8,949 nt of DNA from Lachnospiraceae bacterium. GTDB taxonomy: Bacteria > Bacillota_A > Clostridia > Lachnospirales > Lachnospiraceae. The notes beneath the pieces were generated by a model, which made no database searches, was not told where the DNA came from, and saw only the letters and a list, made by a program, of their open reading frames with translations. The translations under genes and the position numbers were made by a program. Shown here piece by piece: positions 1 through 7,035 of the stretch (position 1 is the stretch's first letter; the number at the start of each line of letters is the position of its first letter). The DNA lies in the NCBI GenBank assembly GCA_017634255.1, contig JAGBNT010000099.1:1-8949 (forward strand). The letters are read 5' to 3'.

Positions 1-26
1 GATCCTACCGCTTTCAGCTGATCCAC

Positions 27-113
27 ATCGGGTACATCAGGTACATCGGGTACACAGCACGAGTTTGGACTGTACCCCATGGGTTATAACCCCACATGGG
101 GTACATGGGGTAC
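27..113. repeat. 9-bp repeat array with central palindrome
   Basis: The plus strand carries ATCGGGTAC, ATCAGGTAC, ATCGGGTAC as an exact head-to-tail run at 27-53. One inverted unit, GTACCCCAT, follows at 72-80, then the self-complementary 12-mer GGGTTATAACCC at 81-92, then two more direct units ATGGGGTAC at 96-104 and 105-113. The part from 72 to 104 is therefore a large near-perfect palindrome that could form a cruciform or be a protein site. CACGAGTTT occurs at 58-66 and again at 127-135, bracketing the palindromic half 69 bp apart, and the right copy overlaps the stop of the response regulator. All this is seen directly. Whether it is a small mobile element with a target duplication, an iteron-like set of sites or a minisatellite cannot be told from one copy. 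Confidence 0.75.
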
Positions 114-133
114 ACTATTTTTAGACCACGAGT

Positions 134-1516
134 TTACTTTATATATATATCAGGCTCCTGTGAAAATATCTCCCTGGCCCTCAGCATCCTCCTTTCCGTC
201 AGATATTTATTGAAGGAATTTGAGGTATATTTTCTGAAAATCCTGCTCATATATGCCTGTGAAATGGAAAACTTATCGCAGATCTCCTGGAGGGTCAGGG
301 GTTCGTGTATATGGATATCCAGATACCTAGCTATCTGGTCAAAATATTCCCTGGAGCCGGCCTTCTGGGACACGGTATTTTCCTCCCCTCCGAAAAATAT
401 CTCCAGAAGACTGTCATTTAAGCTATCCACGTCATAGACGGTCCCGAAAACCTCTCCCAGAAAATATTCGCACTCATTTAAGGGAACCGACAGAATATCG
501 TAGCGGCGAAGGATCGAAATGACCTCCCTTATGAAATTCTCCATCCAAAGCTGCGGCTTTCTTTCAGCCGCCCATTTTTCATTTGCGGCCCTGATCTCAT
601 TTCGCAGGTTATCCAGTCTCCCGGCTCCCGAAAGCGACTCTATCCTTTGAAGCACGTTCTCCAGCTCCTGCCTGTCATTGCCCTTAAGTTTATCCTCTCC
701 CTGGCCCTTCCCTAAATCTATGCTCTGATTAAGGCCCAAGGTGCTGTTTAAGTCCAGCGCCCTGTAGAGCTCCCTTATCTTCTCCTGCATCAGTGTTGCC
801 GGGAAACAGCTTCCATCGTAGATAAGGGTAAAATAACCGCTTGGATTCTGCGCCCTCCCTATCCTCTCCATGTAGGAGGCAAGCTCATCCCCTGAGATAA
901 ATTCTTCTGGTATAAGATACAGCCCCTCCATCTCATCACGTCCGAAAACGATATATTGCTCATCGATATCCGAATAGACCTCGTCCCTGGAATCTATATA
1001 AAAACGCCTGGGCAGGCCGTTATGACGGATAAGGGCTCCGTAATACCTGTCGTAGGGAAAATAGTGCTTCATCCGGTCATTGTCCACTGTCTCCCCTCTC
1101 GCCAGTCTGCCTAAAAGCCTGTTTCTGGCCCTGTACTGTATCCTGCGTATGCGCTGTGCGGCCAGTGACAGGGAATTCTTCAGGGTATCCGGCATCACCG
1201 GCTTTAAGAGGTAATCCGTAACCCCCGAGCGGATAGCACTCTGGGTAAATTCAAAGTCCTGATAGCCGCTTATTATTATAAAGCAGATGTCCGGCAGCTC
1301 CTCTCTGACTATGGCAGCCAGCTCCACCCCGTTGGGTCTTGGCATCTTTATATCACTGATCACAAGATCCGGCTTCAGCTGCCGTATCATCCGCAGCGCC
1401 TCCGCACCGTTTTCCGCCTGGAAGAGGATCCTGTAGTCCTTGCAGTGCTTTTCGATTATTGAACATATGGTTTTTAACGCAAGCGGCTCATCCTCCGCCA
1501 CCAGTACCGTATACAT
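134..1516 (-). CDS. YesN-like response regulator, C-terminally truncated
   Basis: Cytoplasmic response regulator expected to be phosphorylated by the kinase encoded just upstream and to control the sugar transporter operon. An N-terminal receiver domain covers about residues 1-120. It has the acidic pocket E8-D9, the phosphoacceptor D55 in SDIKMP, S83 in the IISGYQ motif and K105 in LLKP. A long, poorly conserved middle region follows, then an AraC-type DNA-binding domain starting near residue 390 (REYFDQIARYLDIHIHEPLT). The first helix-turn-helix (LTLQEICDKFSISQAYMSRI) and the linker helix up to EPDIYIK are present, but a TAA follows immediately. The second helix-turn-helix, roughly 35-40 residues and normally starting like DVA..VGY, is missing. 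At 460 residues it is shorter than the usual 500-plus of this family. The ATG lies 2 nt after the kinase stop, with GGGGA within the kinase end as a possible ribosome site. The 9-bp repeat array begins right after the stop, so truncation by rearrangement is likely. It may be a non-functional gene. Confidence 0.9.
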   Translation of the reverse strand: MYTVLVAEDEPLALKTICSIIEKHCKDYRILFQAENGAEALRMIRQLKPDLVISDIKMPRPNGVELAAIVREELPDICFIIISGYQDFEFTQSAIRSGVTDYLLKPVMPDTLKNSLSLAAQRIRRIQYRARNRLLGRLARGETVDNDRMKHYFPYDRYYGALIRHNGLPRRFYIDSRDEVYSDIDEQYIVFGRDEMEGLYLIPEEFISGDELASYMERIGRAQNPSGYFTLIYDGSCFPATLMQEKIRELYRALDLNSTLGLNQSIDLGKGQGEDKLKGNDRQELENVLQRIESLSGAGRLDNLRNEIRAANEKWAAERKPQLWMENFIREVISILRRYDILSVPLNECEYFLGEVFGTVYDVDSLNDSLLEIFFGGEENTVSQKAGSREYFDQIARYLDIHIHEPLTLQEICDKFSISQAYMSRIFRKYTSNSFNKYLTERRMLRAREIFSQEPDIYIK

Positions 1517-1518
1517 AT

Positions 1519-3279
1519 CTATCCCCGTTCTCCTACCGTCACCTTAGCCCCTGTTCCGGTATTTTCCATTGTAAATATAAGCCTATCCCCGAAAAGCATA
1601 AGGCACCTCGCATAGGTATTGACTATTCCCATTCCGCCTATTTCCAGCTCTATGACGGCACCGCCTCCAAGCACGTTCTCCCTCGTCTCCTCCAGCTTCT
1701 TTTGCAGGTTCTTCAGCTTTTCCTCCTCAAAGCCTGCTCCGTTGTCGCTTACCGTGATCTCCCAGCCCGCTTCATCGGCATGCCCCTGAATATCTATACG
1801 CATCAGTCCCCCATGGTCCTCAAAGCCGTGGGTAAGGGAATTCTCCGCCAGCTGCTGCAGCACCATCTTGGGTATCAGCTTATCCTTTACCGCCTCGTCA
1901 ATATTCATTCCGTATTCAAAGCGGTCCTCGTACCTGGCCTTAATTAGATAAAAATAGTTTTCCAGATATTTAAGCTCTGCCGATACAAAGGCATAGCGCT
2001 CCTTATTGGAAGTGGAATAGCGAAGCATCTCAGCCAGGGAACCGCACATCTGGCATATTGCCTCATCATCGTCCAAAACCCCTCTTGCGGATATGATATT
2101 GAGCACGTTATAAATAAAATGCGGATTTACCTGTGTCTGCAGGGTATCAAACTGAGCCTGCAGCGTAAGAATGGCTGACCGTCTTTCGTTTTGCACGGCC
2201 TTGTCGAGCCTCTCCGTCATGGCCTGATAGCTGGCCGCCAGCTGCCTGAATTCATCCGGCCCCCTGTCAAGCTCCGTATCAGCCGCCACCAGCTGCATAT
2301 TCTCCAGATTGGTCTTCTCCATGACCCCTCGCAGGGCCTTTACAGGCCTTACAAGAGCATACGAAAGAATTATCACAAAAATAAGTCCTGCGGTAAATAC
2401 CGCAAGGGCTGAAAGTACGGCGGTAAGAAGCAGTGTCCCCTTTTCGTCCTTAAGCGCAGACTCATTTTTTAACGCCAGTACCTTAAAGTCATAGAGCTTT
2501 GAGGCGTCTGAGGCGCAGATAAAGCCCCGGGATCTGAAGGGGGCTCCCTCATACTGCTTAAGAAGCTCCCTCAAAAAAGCTTCATCATAGGCATCGTTTC
2601 CGGAAAACAGAAGCTCCTCTCCGTTAATAAATACCGCATACTCCGTCTGTTCATCCGGCACATCCAGATCCTTAAGGCTGTCAAGGGTATTTTCCGTCTC
2701 GATATAACCCATGTTGTAGCCCTGGAGAGCCTTTATCAGTGAGAAGACTTCGCTGCCGTCATACATTCCCCACCTGTCCTCATGGGGTCCTATGATGACG
2801 GTCTTCCCCTTTGCCGCCTCCGCCTCCTTAAGATAGGGGACATCAGCTGCAGAATAATTACCGTTCAGCCTTTGATTCGAAATGTCGCTGACATAGCTGG
2901 ACAGCACATGCCCGGTCTGATTGTAAAAAACCGTCCTGTGGGTGTTTCGGATGATATAGTCTGTATTTATGCCTGAGAGTATCTCCGATTCCGCCTCCGC
3001 CACATAGGGGGCCGGCAGCTTCCCGTCCCCGTCCAGCCCCAGGATGCCTATGCTGTCAAGGACGGCAGGATCAGACAGAATGTAATTGATGATTGCATCC
3101 ATCCTGTCCATCCTGTCCTCGATCTGCGCTACCAGCTGCCGGGAGCTGACTGCTACTTCATTGGCCCGGCTGCTCTGCTCATAGCCGCTGCTGATCCTGT
3201 AAATGACTATTCCCAGCAGCAGACTGAATATTGCAGCTATACTCATGTAATAAAGGATTATCCTGGTCTGGTATTTCAA
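1519..3279 (-). CDS. YesM-like sensor histidine kinase
   Basis: Membrane sensor kinase of the HisKA_7TM-independent YesM (His_kinase, LytS/YesM-like) type, probably sensing an extracellular sugar or a ligand-loaded binding protein and phosphorylating the next gene's product. Transmembrane helix 1 is at about residues 7-28 and helix 2 at about 283-310. They enclose an extracellular sensor of about 250 residues. A HAMP linker follows (310-362, beginning RPVKAL). The phosphorylated histidine is H387 in QVNPHFIYNVLN, the N box is LAENSLTHGF (N480), and the G boxes are DNGAGF (512-517) and GGMGIVN (548-554), so the catalytic parts look intact. The start is TTG at 3277-3279: AGGAG lies about 7 nt upstream, and the next in-frame Met (residue 12) falls inside the first membrane helix. 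It is 54 bp downstream of the permease gene and almost touches the regulator gene, so all are probably co-transcribed. Confidence 0.93.
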   Translation of the reverse strand: MKYQTRIILYYMSIAAIFSLLLGIVIYRISSGYEQSSRANEVAVSSRQLVAQIEDRMDRMDAIINYILSDPAVLDSIGILGLDGDGKLPAPYVAEAESEILSGINTDYIIRNTHRTVFYNQTGHVLSSYVSDISNQRLNGNYSAADVPYLKEAEAAKGKTVIIGPHEDRWGMYDGSEVFSLIKALQGYNMGYIETENTLDSLKDLDVPDEQTEYAVFINGEELLFSGNDAYDEAFLRELLKQYEGAPFRSRGFICASDASKLYDFKVLALKNESALKDEKGTLLLTAVLSALAVFTAGLIFVIILSYALVRPVKALRGVMEKTNLENMQLVAADTELDRGPDEFRQLAASYQAMTERLDKAVQNERRSAILTLQAQFDTLQTQVNPHFIYNVLNIISARGVLDDDEAICQMCGSLAEMLRYSTSNKERYAFVSAELKYLENYFYLIKARYEDRFEYGMNIDEAVKDKLIPKMVLQQLAENSLTHGFEDHGGLMRIDIQGHADEAGWEITVSDNGAGFEEEKLKNLQKKLEETRENVLGGGAVIELEIGGMGIVNTYARCLMLFGDRLIFTMENTGTGAKVTVGERG

Positions 3280-3333
3280 GGCACTCTCCTAAGGAACAGC
3301 TCCTGACTTAAAGATATATTTAGCAGATTTATG

Positions 3334-4164
3334 TCAACCTTTTACCGAACCCGAAACCATGCCATCTACTATCTTTTTATTGAATATAAGGAAGATTATA
3401 AGCATCGGCACAGTGATAAGGATGATGTCAGCAAAAAGCAGGTTGTAGCTGCTCTTGAACTGTCCCTTATAATTGTAGAGCGTCAGCTGTACCGTGGTAT
3501 TTTCCGCTCCCGGCAGGAAGTACAGCGGGTTGGTAAAGTCGTTAAAGGTATTGACCGCCGTAAGTATTATAACCGTTGCGCGGATAGGTTTTAAGAGCGG
3601 ATTTATGATATACCAGAAAATCTGCCAGTTGCTGCAGCCGTCAATCCTGGCCGCCTCCTCCAGCTCCTTCGGTATCGAAGCCATATATCCCCTGAAAAGC
3701 ATTACCGTAAAAGGAGTCTGAAGCGCTATCTCTATCATGATCATCCCAAACATCGTCTTATAGATGTGGAGGTTTTGCAGGAGATTAATGGTAGGCAGTA
3801 TGGAAGCCGGTATCATAAGCCCAAGCATGATAAGCCACTGTATAGCTCCCATGGTCTTATCCCGCCTCCTCTGTATGACATAGCCCGCCATGGCTCCCGT
3901 GATAATGAGCCCCAGTACTGTAAAGAACGTCAGGATAAGGCTGTTTTTAAATGCCGTCACCAGCTGGTAGTTAGCCTTGGAAAACACCTCTATATAATTT
4001 TCCAGATGGATTATCGAGGGCCACTCCATATTTAAAAGGTTGGCATCCTTTTCCGTCTTAAAGGAATTAGCCAGCATAAAGTAAAACGGGATTATAAATA
4101 CAAACACTGTGACGATAAGTCCGATTATATCTCCCAGTATATACAGTGCTTTCTTTTTCTTCAT
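3334..4164 (-). CDS. Sugar ABC transporter permease, UgpE/AraQ type
   Basis: Second inner-membrane subunit of a CUT1-family carbohydrate importer (binding-protein-dependent transport, MetI-like fold). At 276 residues it has the usual length and about six hydrophobic helices, starting with one at residues 9-32 after a lysine-rich N-terminus (MKKKK). The cytoplasmic EAA loop that docks the ATPase is seen as LEEAARIDGCSNWQIFW. The C-terminus FNKKIVDGMVSGSVKG is typical of the UgpE/LacG/AraQ branch, where the protein ends in G(A)VKG. The start ATG overlaps the stop of the upstream permease gene by 4 bp (ATGA, 4161-4164) and has GGAGG 7 nt upstream, so the two subunits are likely made in equal amounts by translational coupling. 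The substrate cannot be read from sequence. Confidence 0.95.
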   Translation of the reverse strand: MKKKKALYILGDIIGLIVTVFVFIIPFYFMLANSFKTEKDANLLNMEWPSIIHLENYIEVFSKANYQLVTAFKNSLILTFFTVLGLIITGAMAGYVIQRRRDKTMGAIQWLIMLGLMIPASILPTINLLQNLHIYKTMFGMIMIEIALQTPFTVMLFRGYMASIPKELEEAARIDGCSNWQIFWYIINPLLKPIRATVIILTAVNTFNDFTNPLYFLPGAENTTVQLTLYNYKGQFKSSYNLLFADIILITVPMLIIFLIFNKKIVDGMVSGSVKG

Positions 4165-5036
4165 TGTATGGCCTCCTCTCTTTTATTGAGAAAATGCTGC
4201 AGCGGAAATGCGATGATGGAAATGAGTATCAGCATTATAACGTTGCCCGCTGTAGACAGCCCATAGAAGCCATAGGCATATTCCTTGTAGATCACTGATG
4301 CCATTACATCAGTTGCAAAGCCGGGGCCGCCTCCGGTCATGGCCCAGATAAGGTCGAAGCTTCTTAAGCCCCCGATAAGGGAAAGTATTATTATGGAGTT
4401 CTGCGCCGGTGCCACAAGAGGAAGCGTCACATTTACCAGCTGCTGCCATCCCGATGCTCCGTCTATCTGCGCCGCCTCATAGTAGGTCTTGTCTATGGAC
4501 TGTATCCCCGCGATATAGATAACCACCGAGATACTTAAGCCCTTCCATACATCAGTCAGTATAACGCTTGCCAGAGCAAAACGGGGATCCCCGAGAAAGT
4601 CTATTGAAGCAAGGCCCAGGCTGTTTAAGATTACGTTAAAGAAGCCCCTTGTGGGATGCATGAGATAGGAAAAGGTAAGTCCCACTGCCATGGCCGACAC
4701 CAGATTCGGGAAAAACACTGACGAACGTATAAAATCCTTGGTCTTTATCTTGCTGCAGAGGAAGATGGCTATGAAAAATGCCAGCACAACCTTCAGCGCG
4801 CTTGTTAAGAATGCGTATATCAGTGTGTGGAGCACTGAGGAGCTTAAGGAATTCTCAGAAAAGAACATCTTAAAGTTGTCAAGGCCACAGAAGGTAGCCG
4901 TATCGAAATTCCATACAGTAAGGCTGTAATACAGCGATGATATGATGGGCCATAAGAAGAATATGGCAAAAATGACCAGCGACGGTATTACAAACCATAT
5001 TGAATACATAGTCTTTTCACGTGTTTTTGTCTTCAT
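4161..5036 (-). CDS. Sugar ABC transporter permease, UgpA/LacF type
   Basis: First inner-membrane subunit of the same CUT1 importer, 291 residues from the chosen start. A first helix lies in IWFVIPSLVIFAIFFLWPII. Further hydrophobic segments follow, and the EAA loop is TYYEAAQIDGASGWQQLV near residue 200. The last segment ends in a short hydrophilic tail (LNKREEAIQ). I chose the ATG at 5034-5036 (MKTKTREK), which matches the lysine-rich N-terminus common in the family and has GGTGA just upstream. A longer reading frame reaches an ATG at 5102, but its first 22 codons are the terminator hairpin and it has no ribosome site. No ATPase gene accompanies the permeases. In Firmicutes a shared MsmK-like ATPase encoded elsewhere commonly serves such systems. 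Confidence 0.94.
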   Translation of the reverse strand: MKTKTREKTMYSIWFVIPSLVIFAIFFLWPIISSLYYSLTVWNFDTATFCGLDNFKMFFSENSLSSSVLHTLIYAFLTSALKVVLAFFIAIFLCSKIKTKDFIRSSVFFPNLVSAMAVGLTFSYLMHPTRGFFNVILNSLGLASIDFLGDPRFALASVILTDVWKGLSISVVIYIAGIQSIDKTYYEAAQIDGASGWQQLVNVTLPLVAPAQNSIIILSLIGGLRSFDLIWAMTGGGPGFATDVMASVIYKEYAYGFYGLSTAGNVIMLILISIIAFPLQHFLNKREEAIQ

Positions 5037-5058
5037 TTCGTCACCATTTCTGATTTCT

Positions 5059-5093
5059 AAAAACGGCCGCCCGCAAGGCTCTGCGGACGACCG
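5059..5093 (-). terminator. Internal terminator or attenuator after binding-protein gene
   Basis: On the minus strand a 12-bp stem (plus-strand arms 5064-5075 and 5082-5093, two G-T pairs) closes a 6-nt loop and is followed by TTTTT at 5059-5063. A smaller GGGGA/TCCCC hairpin lies at 5117-5129, between the binding-protein stop and this element. It sits in the 117-bp gap inside the operon, so it probably lets only part of transcription reach the permeases and protects the 3' end of the abundant binding-protein message. Confidence 0.8.
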
Positions 5094-5153
5094 CCTGATC
5101 ATTTCTTAGTTATTAATGGGGATTTTCCCCGGTAATATCTGATTGCTATTTAT

Positions 5154-6551
5154 TTACTGCCAGTTAAAGCCCTGCTGTACAGCAGACTTCTTACAATCAT
5201 CGTCATACATCTTTGCCGCTTCCTCGCCGGAGATCTGTCCGGTAGCCGCAGAGGTTGTGATCTGCTCACAGGTAGCTCCCTTGATCGAGGTCTGGTACTC
5301 CAGAGCGGGACAGGTCTTATTATCATCGAAGAAGGACTGCATGTCTTCTCTTATTGCGGGGCAAACCGACTCGGGAAGAGTATAGCCCTTTATGCAGGAG
5401 GGTCCGTTTGCGCCAAAGGTCTCGATGTAGATGTCAAGGTTCTCGGGTGAGGTCCAGAATTCAAGGAAAGCCTTTGCAGCCTCAATATTGGCGCTGTCTT
5501 TGTTGATATACCAGCCGTTGGGCTCCCATACCGTAAGACCTGCATTATTCGCATCATCTCCGGGAACTCCGAATACTCCGATGTTTTCCTTGCACTCAGG
5601 GTGATTCTGTATCATGGAAGCTATAGCCTGGGTAAGGATGAACCAGTGTGTAGCCTCTCCCTTAGCCATTGCCTCACAGCCATCCTCATACTTGGCTGCG
5701 GAGGAGTCTGCGTTGTATCTGCCTACCAGATCCTCATACTTCTTCCAGCCTGCCAGTGCCGCGGGGGTTGTGGCGAATTTTGCCTTGCCCTCTGTAAACT
5801 CCTGGGCAAAATTGGGGTTGGCCGCATTTACATTGTAGTTGTCTCCGAGGAAGAGCACCTGTGTGGTCCAGGTATCTCCGCCGGACATGTAAACCGCTGT
5901 CTTTCCTGCCTTCTCCAGAGCATCGCAGTTGGCAAGGAACTCGTCCCAGGTCTTGGGAACAGAAAGTCCAAGCTCTTCATAGTCGGGCTTCCAGTAAACT
6001 ACAGCACCTGCCTGGGTTGTTGTAAAGGGTGCTCCGTATACACGTCCCTCCTGGGACACGCAGGACTTAAACGCTTCATCAAAGTTAGCCGTCATGGGCT
6101 CATCTGTAATATCCAGGAAATGCTCCTTGGGATTTAAAGCTGTAAAGAGTGAGCCCGAGTTGTAGTCAACCAGATCAGGCAGATCCCCTGAAGCGCATCT
6201 TGTCTTTATAATATTATCTCCCTCTGTACCGGTGGGATTCGTCTCTACCTCAAAGGTCATGCCCAGCTCTTCAGTGGCCTTCGCCAGAAGCTTCTGGGTT
6301 CCATCGTTATCCGCGATCTCCGCTCCCGCTCCCCAAAGGGTAAGGGTAACTCCTGAATAGGGCTTGTCGCCTGTATCCGCTGCCGCAGTCGAATCTGCCG
6401 CCGCGTCAGCCGCTCCCTCTGCGCCGGATTCAGCCGTTGATGCCTCAGCTGCGCCCTCTGCAGGTGCCGAGCTCGTTGAAACTCCACATCCCGCCAGAAG
6501 TCCCGTAACCATGGATGCGGTTAATATTGCTGCCAAAACCTTATTTTTCAT
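5154..6551 (-). CDS. Extracellular sugar-binding lipoprotein of ABC transporter
   Basis: Family 1 solute-binding protein (SBP_bac_1 type, CUT1 importer) that captures a carbohydrate outside the cell and delivers it to the two permeases encoded downstream. From the chosen start it has 465 residues. A lipoprotein signal peptide (MKNKVLAAILTASMVTGLLA) ends in the lipobox LAGC, with the lipidated cysteine at residue 22. An Ala/Ser/Glu-rich, low-complexity tether follows to about residue 66. The mature fold begins at VTLTLWGAGAE, and motifs such as KAFLEFWTSPENLDIY near the C-terminus are typical of the family. The start at 6549-6551 is fixed by GAAAGGAG 7 nt upstream and by the signal peptide. 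An in-frame extension of 44 codons upstream is leader DNA. It is the first gene of the operon and is followed by a partial terminator, which fits a higher level of this protein than of the permeases. Substrate unknown. Confidence 0.95.
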   Translation of the reverse strand: MKNKVLAAILTASMVTGLLAGCGVSTSSAPAEGAAEASTAESGAEGAADAAADSTAAADTGDKPYSGVTLTLWGAGAEIADNDGTQKLLAKATEELGMTFEVETNPTGTEGDNIIKTRCASGDLPDLVDYNSGSLFTALNPKEHFLDITDEPMTANFDEAFKSCVSQEGRVYGAPFTTTQAGAVVYWKPDYEELGLSVPKTWDEFLANCDALEKAGKTAVYMSGGDTWTTQVLFLGDNYNVNAANPNFAQEFTEGKAKFATTPAALAGWKKYEDLVGRYNADSSAAKYEDGCEAMAKGEATHWFILTQAIASMIQNHPECKENIGVFGVPGDDANNAGLTVWEPNGWYINKDSANIEAAKAFLEFWTSPENLDIYIETFGANGPSCIKGYTLPESVCPAIREDMQSFFDDNKTCPALEYQTSIKGATCEQITTSAATGQISGEEAAKMYDDDCKKSAVQQGFNWQ

Positions 6552-6620
6552 GTTTTCTCTCCTTTCAATAATGTGGTGACGCCTGTATCTATCAGCGCGT
6601 CTCAAACCTCCATGGTCAGG

Positions 6621-6626
6621 ATTATA
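6621..6626 (-). promoter_or_regulatory. Candidate -10 box of transporter operon
   Basis: A perfect TATAAT on the minus strand, about 70 nt upstream of the binding-protein ATG, would give a leader of about 60 nt. The hexamers at 16-18 bp spacing (around TGTACT) match the sigma-A -35 consensus poorly. That is what one expects of a promoter needing an activator such as the adjacent AraC-type protein. The promoter role is inferred. Confidence 0.5.
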
Positions 6627-6661
6627 AAAATTATCGTCAGGAAAGTACATAGAATATCCAA

Positions 6662-6709
6662 AACAACGATATGTAAATTTCAATTCAAAAAGTCATATTT
6701 TTAGTTGTT
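6662..6709. promoter_or_regulatory. Imperfect dyad, possible operator
   Basis: The arms AACAAC-G-ATATG (6662-6673) and CATAT-TTTTA-GTTGTT (6694-6709) mirror each other around an AT-rich centre near 6685. The site lies about 70 bp upstream of the predicted start of the operon transcript, a position usual for an activator of the AraC or YesN type. Only the symmetry is seen. Binding by either regulator is inferred. Confidence 0.35.
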
Positions 6710-6761
6710 GAAAAATCAATCAGATAAGAATGCCGCAATCGCCCCCTGCTCGCTGCGCGGT

Positions 6762-6806
6762 CCGTGCCCGGCAAAGCCGGGATATTACATTGCACGGGCC
6801 TGTGCA
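6762..6806. repeat. GC-rich nested stem-loops, REP-like
   Basis: Outer arms CCGTGC (6762-6767) and GCACGG (6792-6797) enclose the hairpin CCCGGC-AAA-GCCGGG (6767-6781), and TGCAC/GTGCA (6791-6795, 6802-6806) can pair as an alternative. The block is far richer in GC than the AT-rich DNA on both sides and encodes no evident protein. This resembles dispersed intergenic palindromic elements, but a family cannot be shown from a single copy. Confidence 0.45.
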
Positions 6807-6807
6807 T

Positions 6808-6840
6808 AAAAAAGCTGCCGCTTTTTTGCGGCAGCTTTTA
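6808..6840. terminator. Bidirectional intrinsic terminator
   Basis: A perfect 12-bp stem, AAAAGCTGCCGC (6810-6821) with GCGGCAGCTTTT (6828-6839), closes a T6 loop. T-runs follow on both strands: TTTT then ATTTC on the plus strand, and TTTTTT at 6813-6808 on the minus strand. It lies 28 bp past the stop of the 36-codon minus-strand gene and would insulate the transporter promoter from it. Confidence 0.85.
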
Positions 6841-6867
6841 TTTCTTATTTTCTATAGCCTCTATTTA

Positions 6868-6978
6868 TCACCATTTCATGGCGTTTATCATCATGCCTCC
6901 CATGACCTCATAGCAGTCAGCTTCGCTGTTCCTGCGCTCTATCATCTTCTTTAAATACATCCTTATCTTTCTCATCAT
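6868..6978 (-). CDS. Small 36-residue basic protein, unknown function
   Basis: A short gene with strong translation signals: AAAAGGAGG at 6987-6995, 8 nt before the ATG at 6976-6978 (a second ATG follows directly). It ends in TGA at 6868, 28 bp before a strong terminator. The product begins MMRKIRMYLKKMIERRNSEA, a basic stretch that could form an amphipathic helix, and ends in a Met-rich tail, MGGMMINAMKW, after a single Cys at residue 22. There is no signal peptide or membrane helix. I do not recognise a family. It shares the orientation of the transporter operon but has its own terminator, so it is probably a separate unit. Possibilities include a regulatory microprotein, a membrane-associating peptide or a small toxin. 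None is supported beyond its composition. Confidence 0.65.
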   Translation of the reverse strand: MMRKIRMYLKKMIERRNSEADCYEVMGGMMINAMKW

Positions 6979-6992
6979 AGTCTTATCCTCCT

Positions 6993-7035
6993 TTTGTTGT
7001 GATCCGCTGCAGCGGCTTTGCTTTCTTTGTTGTGA
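6993..7035. repeat. Paired 10-bp direct repeats around a palindrome
   Basis: TTTGTTGTGA occurs at 6993-7002 and 7026-7035, 33 bp apart, about three helical turns. The perfect palindrome CCGCTGCAGCGG at 7004-7015 lies between them. The pair lies just upstream of the small gene's ribosome site and just before the AraC-type gene. Same-face direct repeats suit an AraC-family dimer, so this could be an autoregulatory site. The repeats are seen and the function is inferred. Confidence 0.4.

Noticed and set aside
27..113. CRISPR array
   Set aside because: The units are only 9 bp, abut without spacers and include an inverted copy.
96..437. Plus-strand 113-codon frame
   Set aside because: Antisense to the 3' end of the response regulator, with no ribosome site or family features. 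It arises from the real gene's codons.
3303..3337. Internal promoter before the kinase gene
   Set aside because: A minus-strand TTGACA overlaps the permease stop, but no acceptable -10 box lies 16-18 bp downstream. Read-through from the operon is the simpler explanation.
6257..6487. Minus-strand 76-codon Arg-rich frame
   Set aside because: It lies out of frame inside the binding-protein gene, over its Ala/Ser-rich tether. The composition is explained by the frame shift.
6580..6620. Catabolite-repression (cre) site near the operon start
   Set aside because: The GC-containing stretch around TGAGACGCGCTGATA matches the cre consensus at too few positions.
6684..6728. Longer start for the binding protein using upstream in-frame codons
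   Set aside because: The 44-codon extension up to 6683 would place the signal peptide internally and ignores the GAAAGGAG before 6551.
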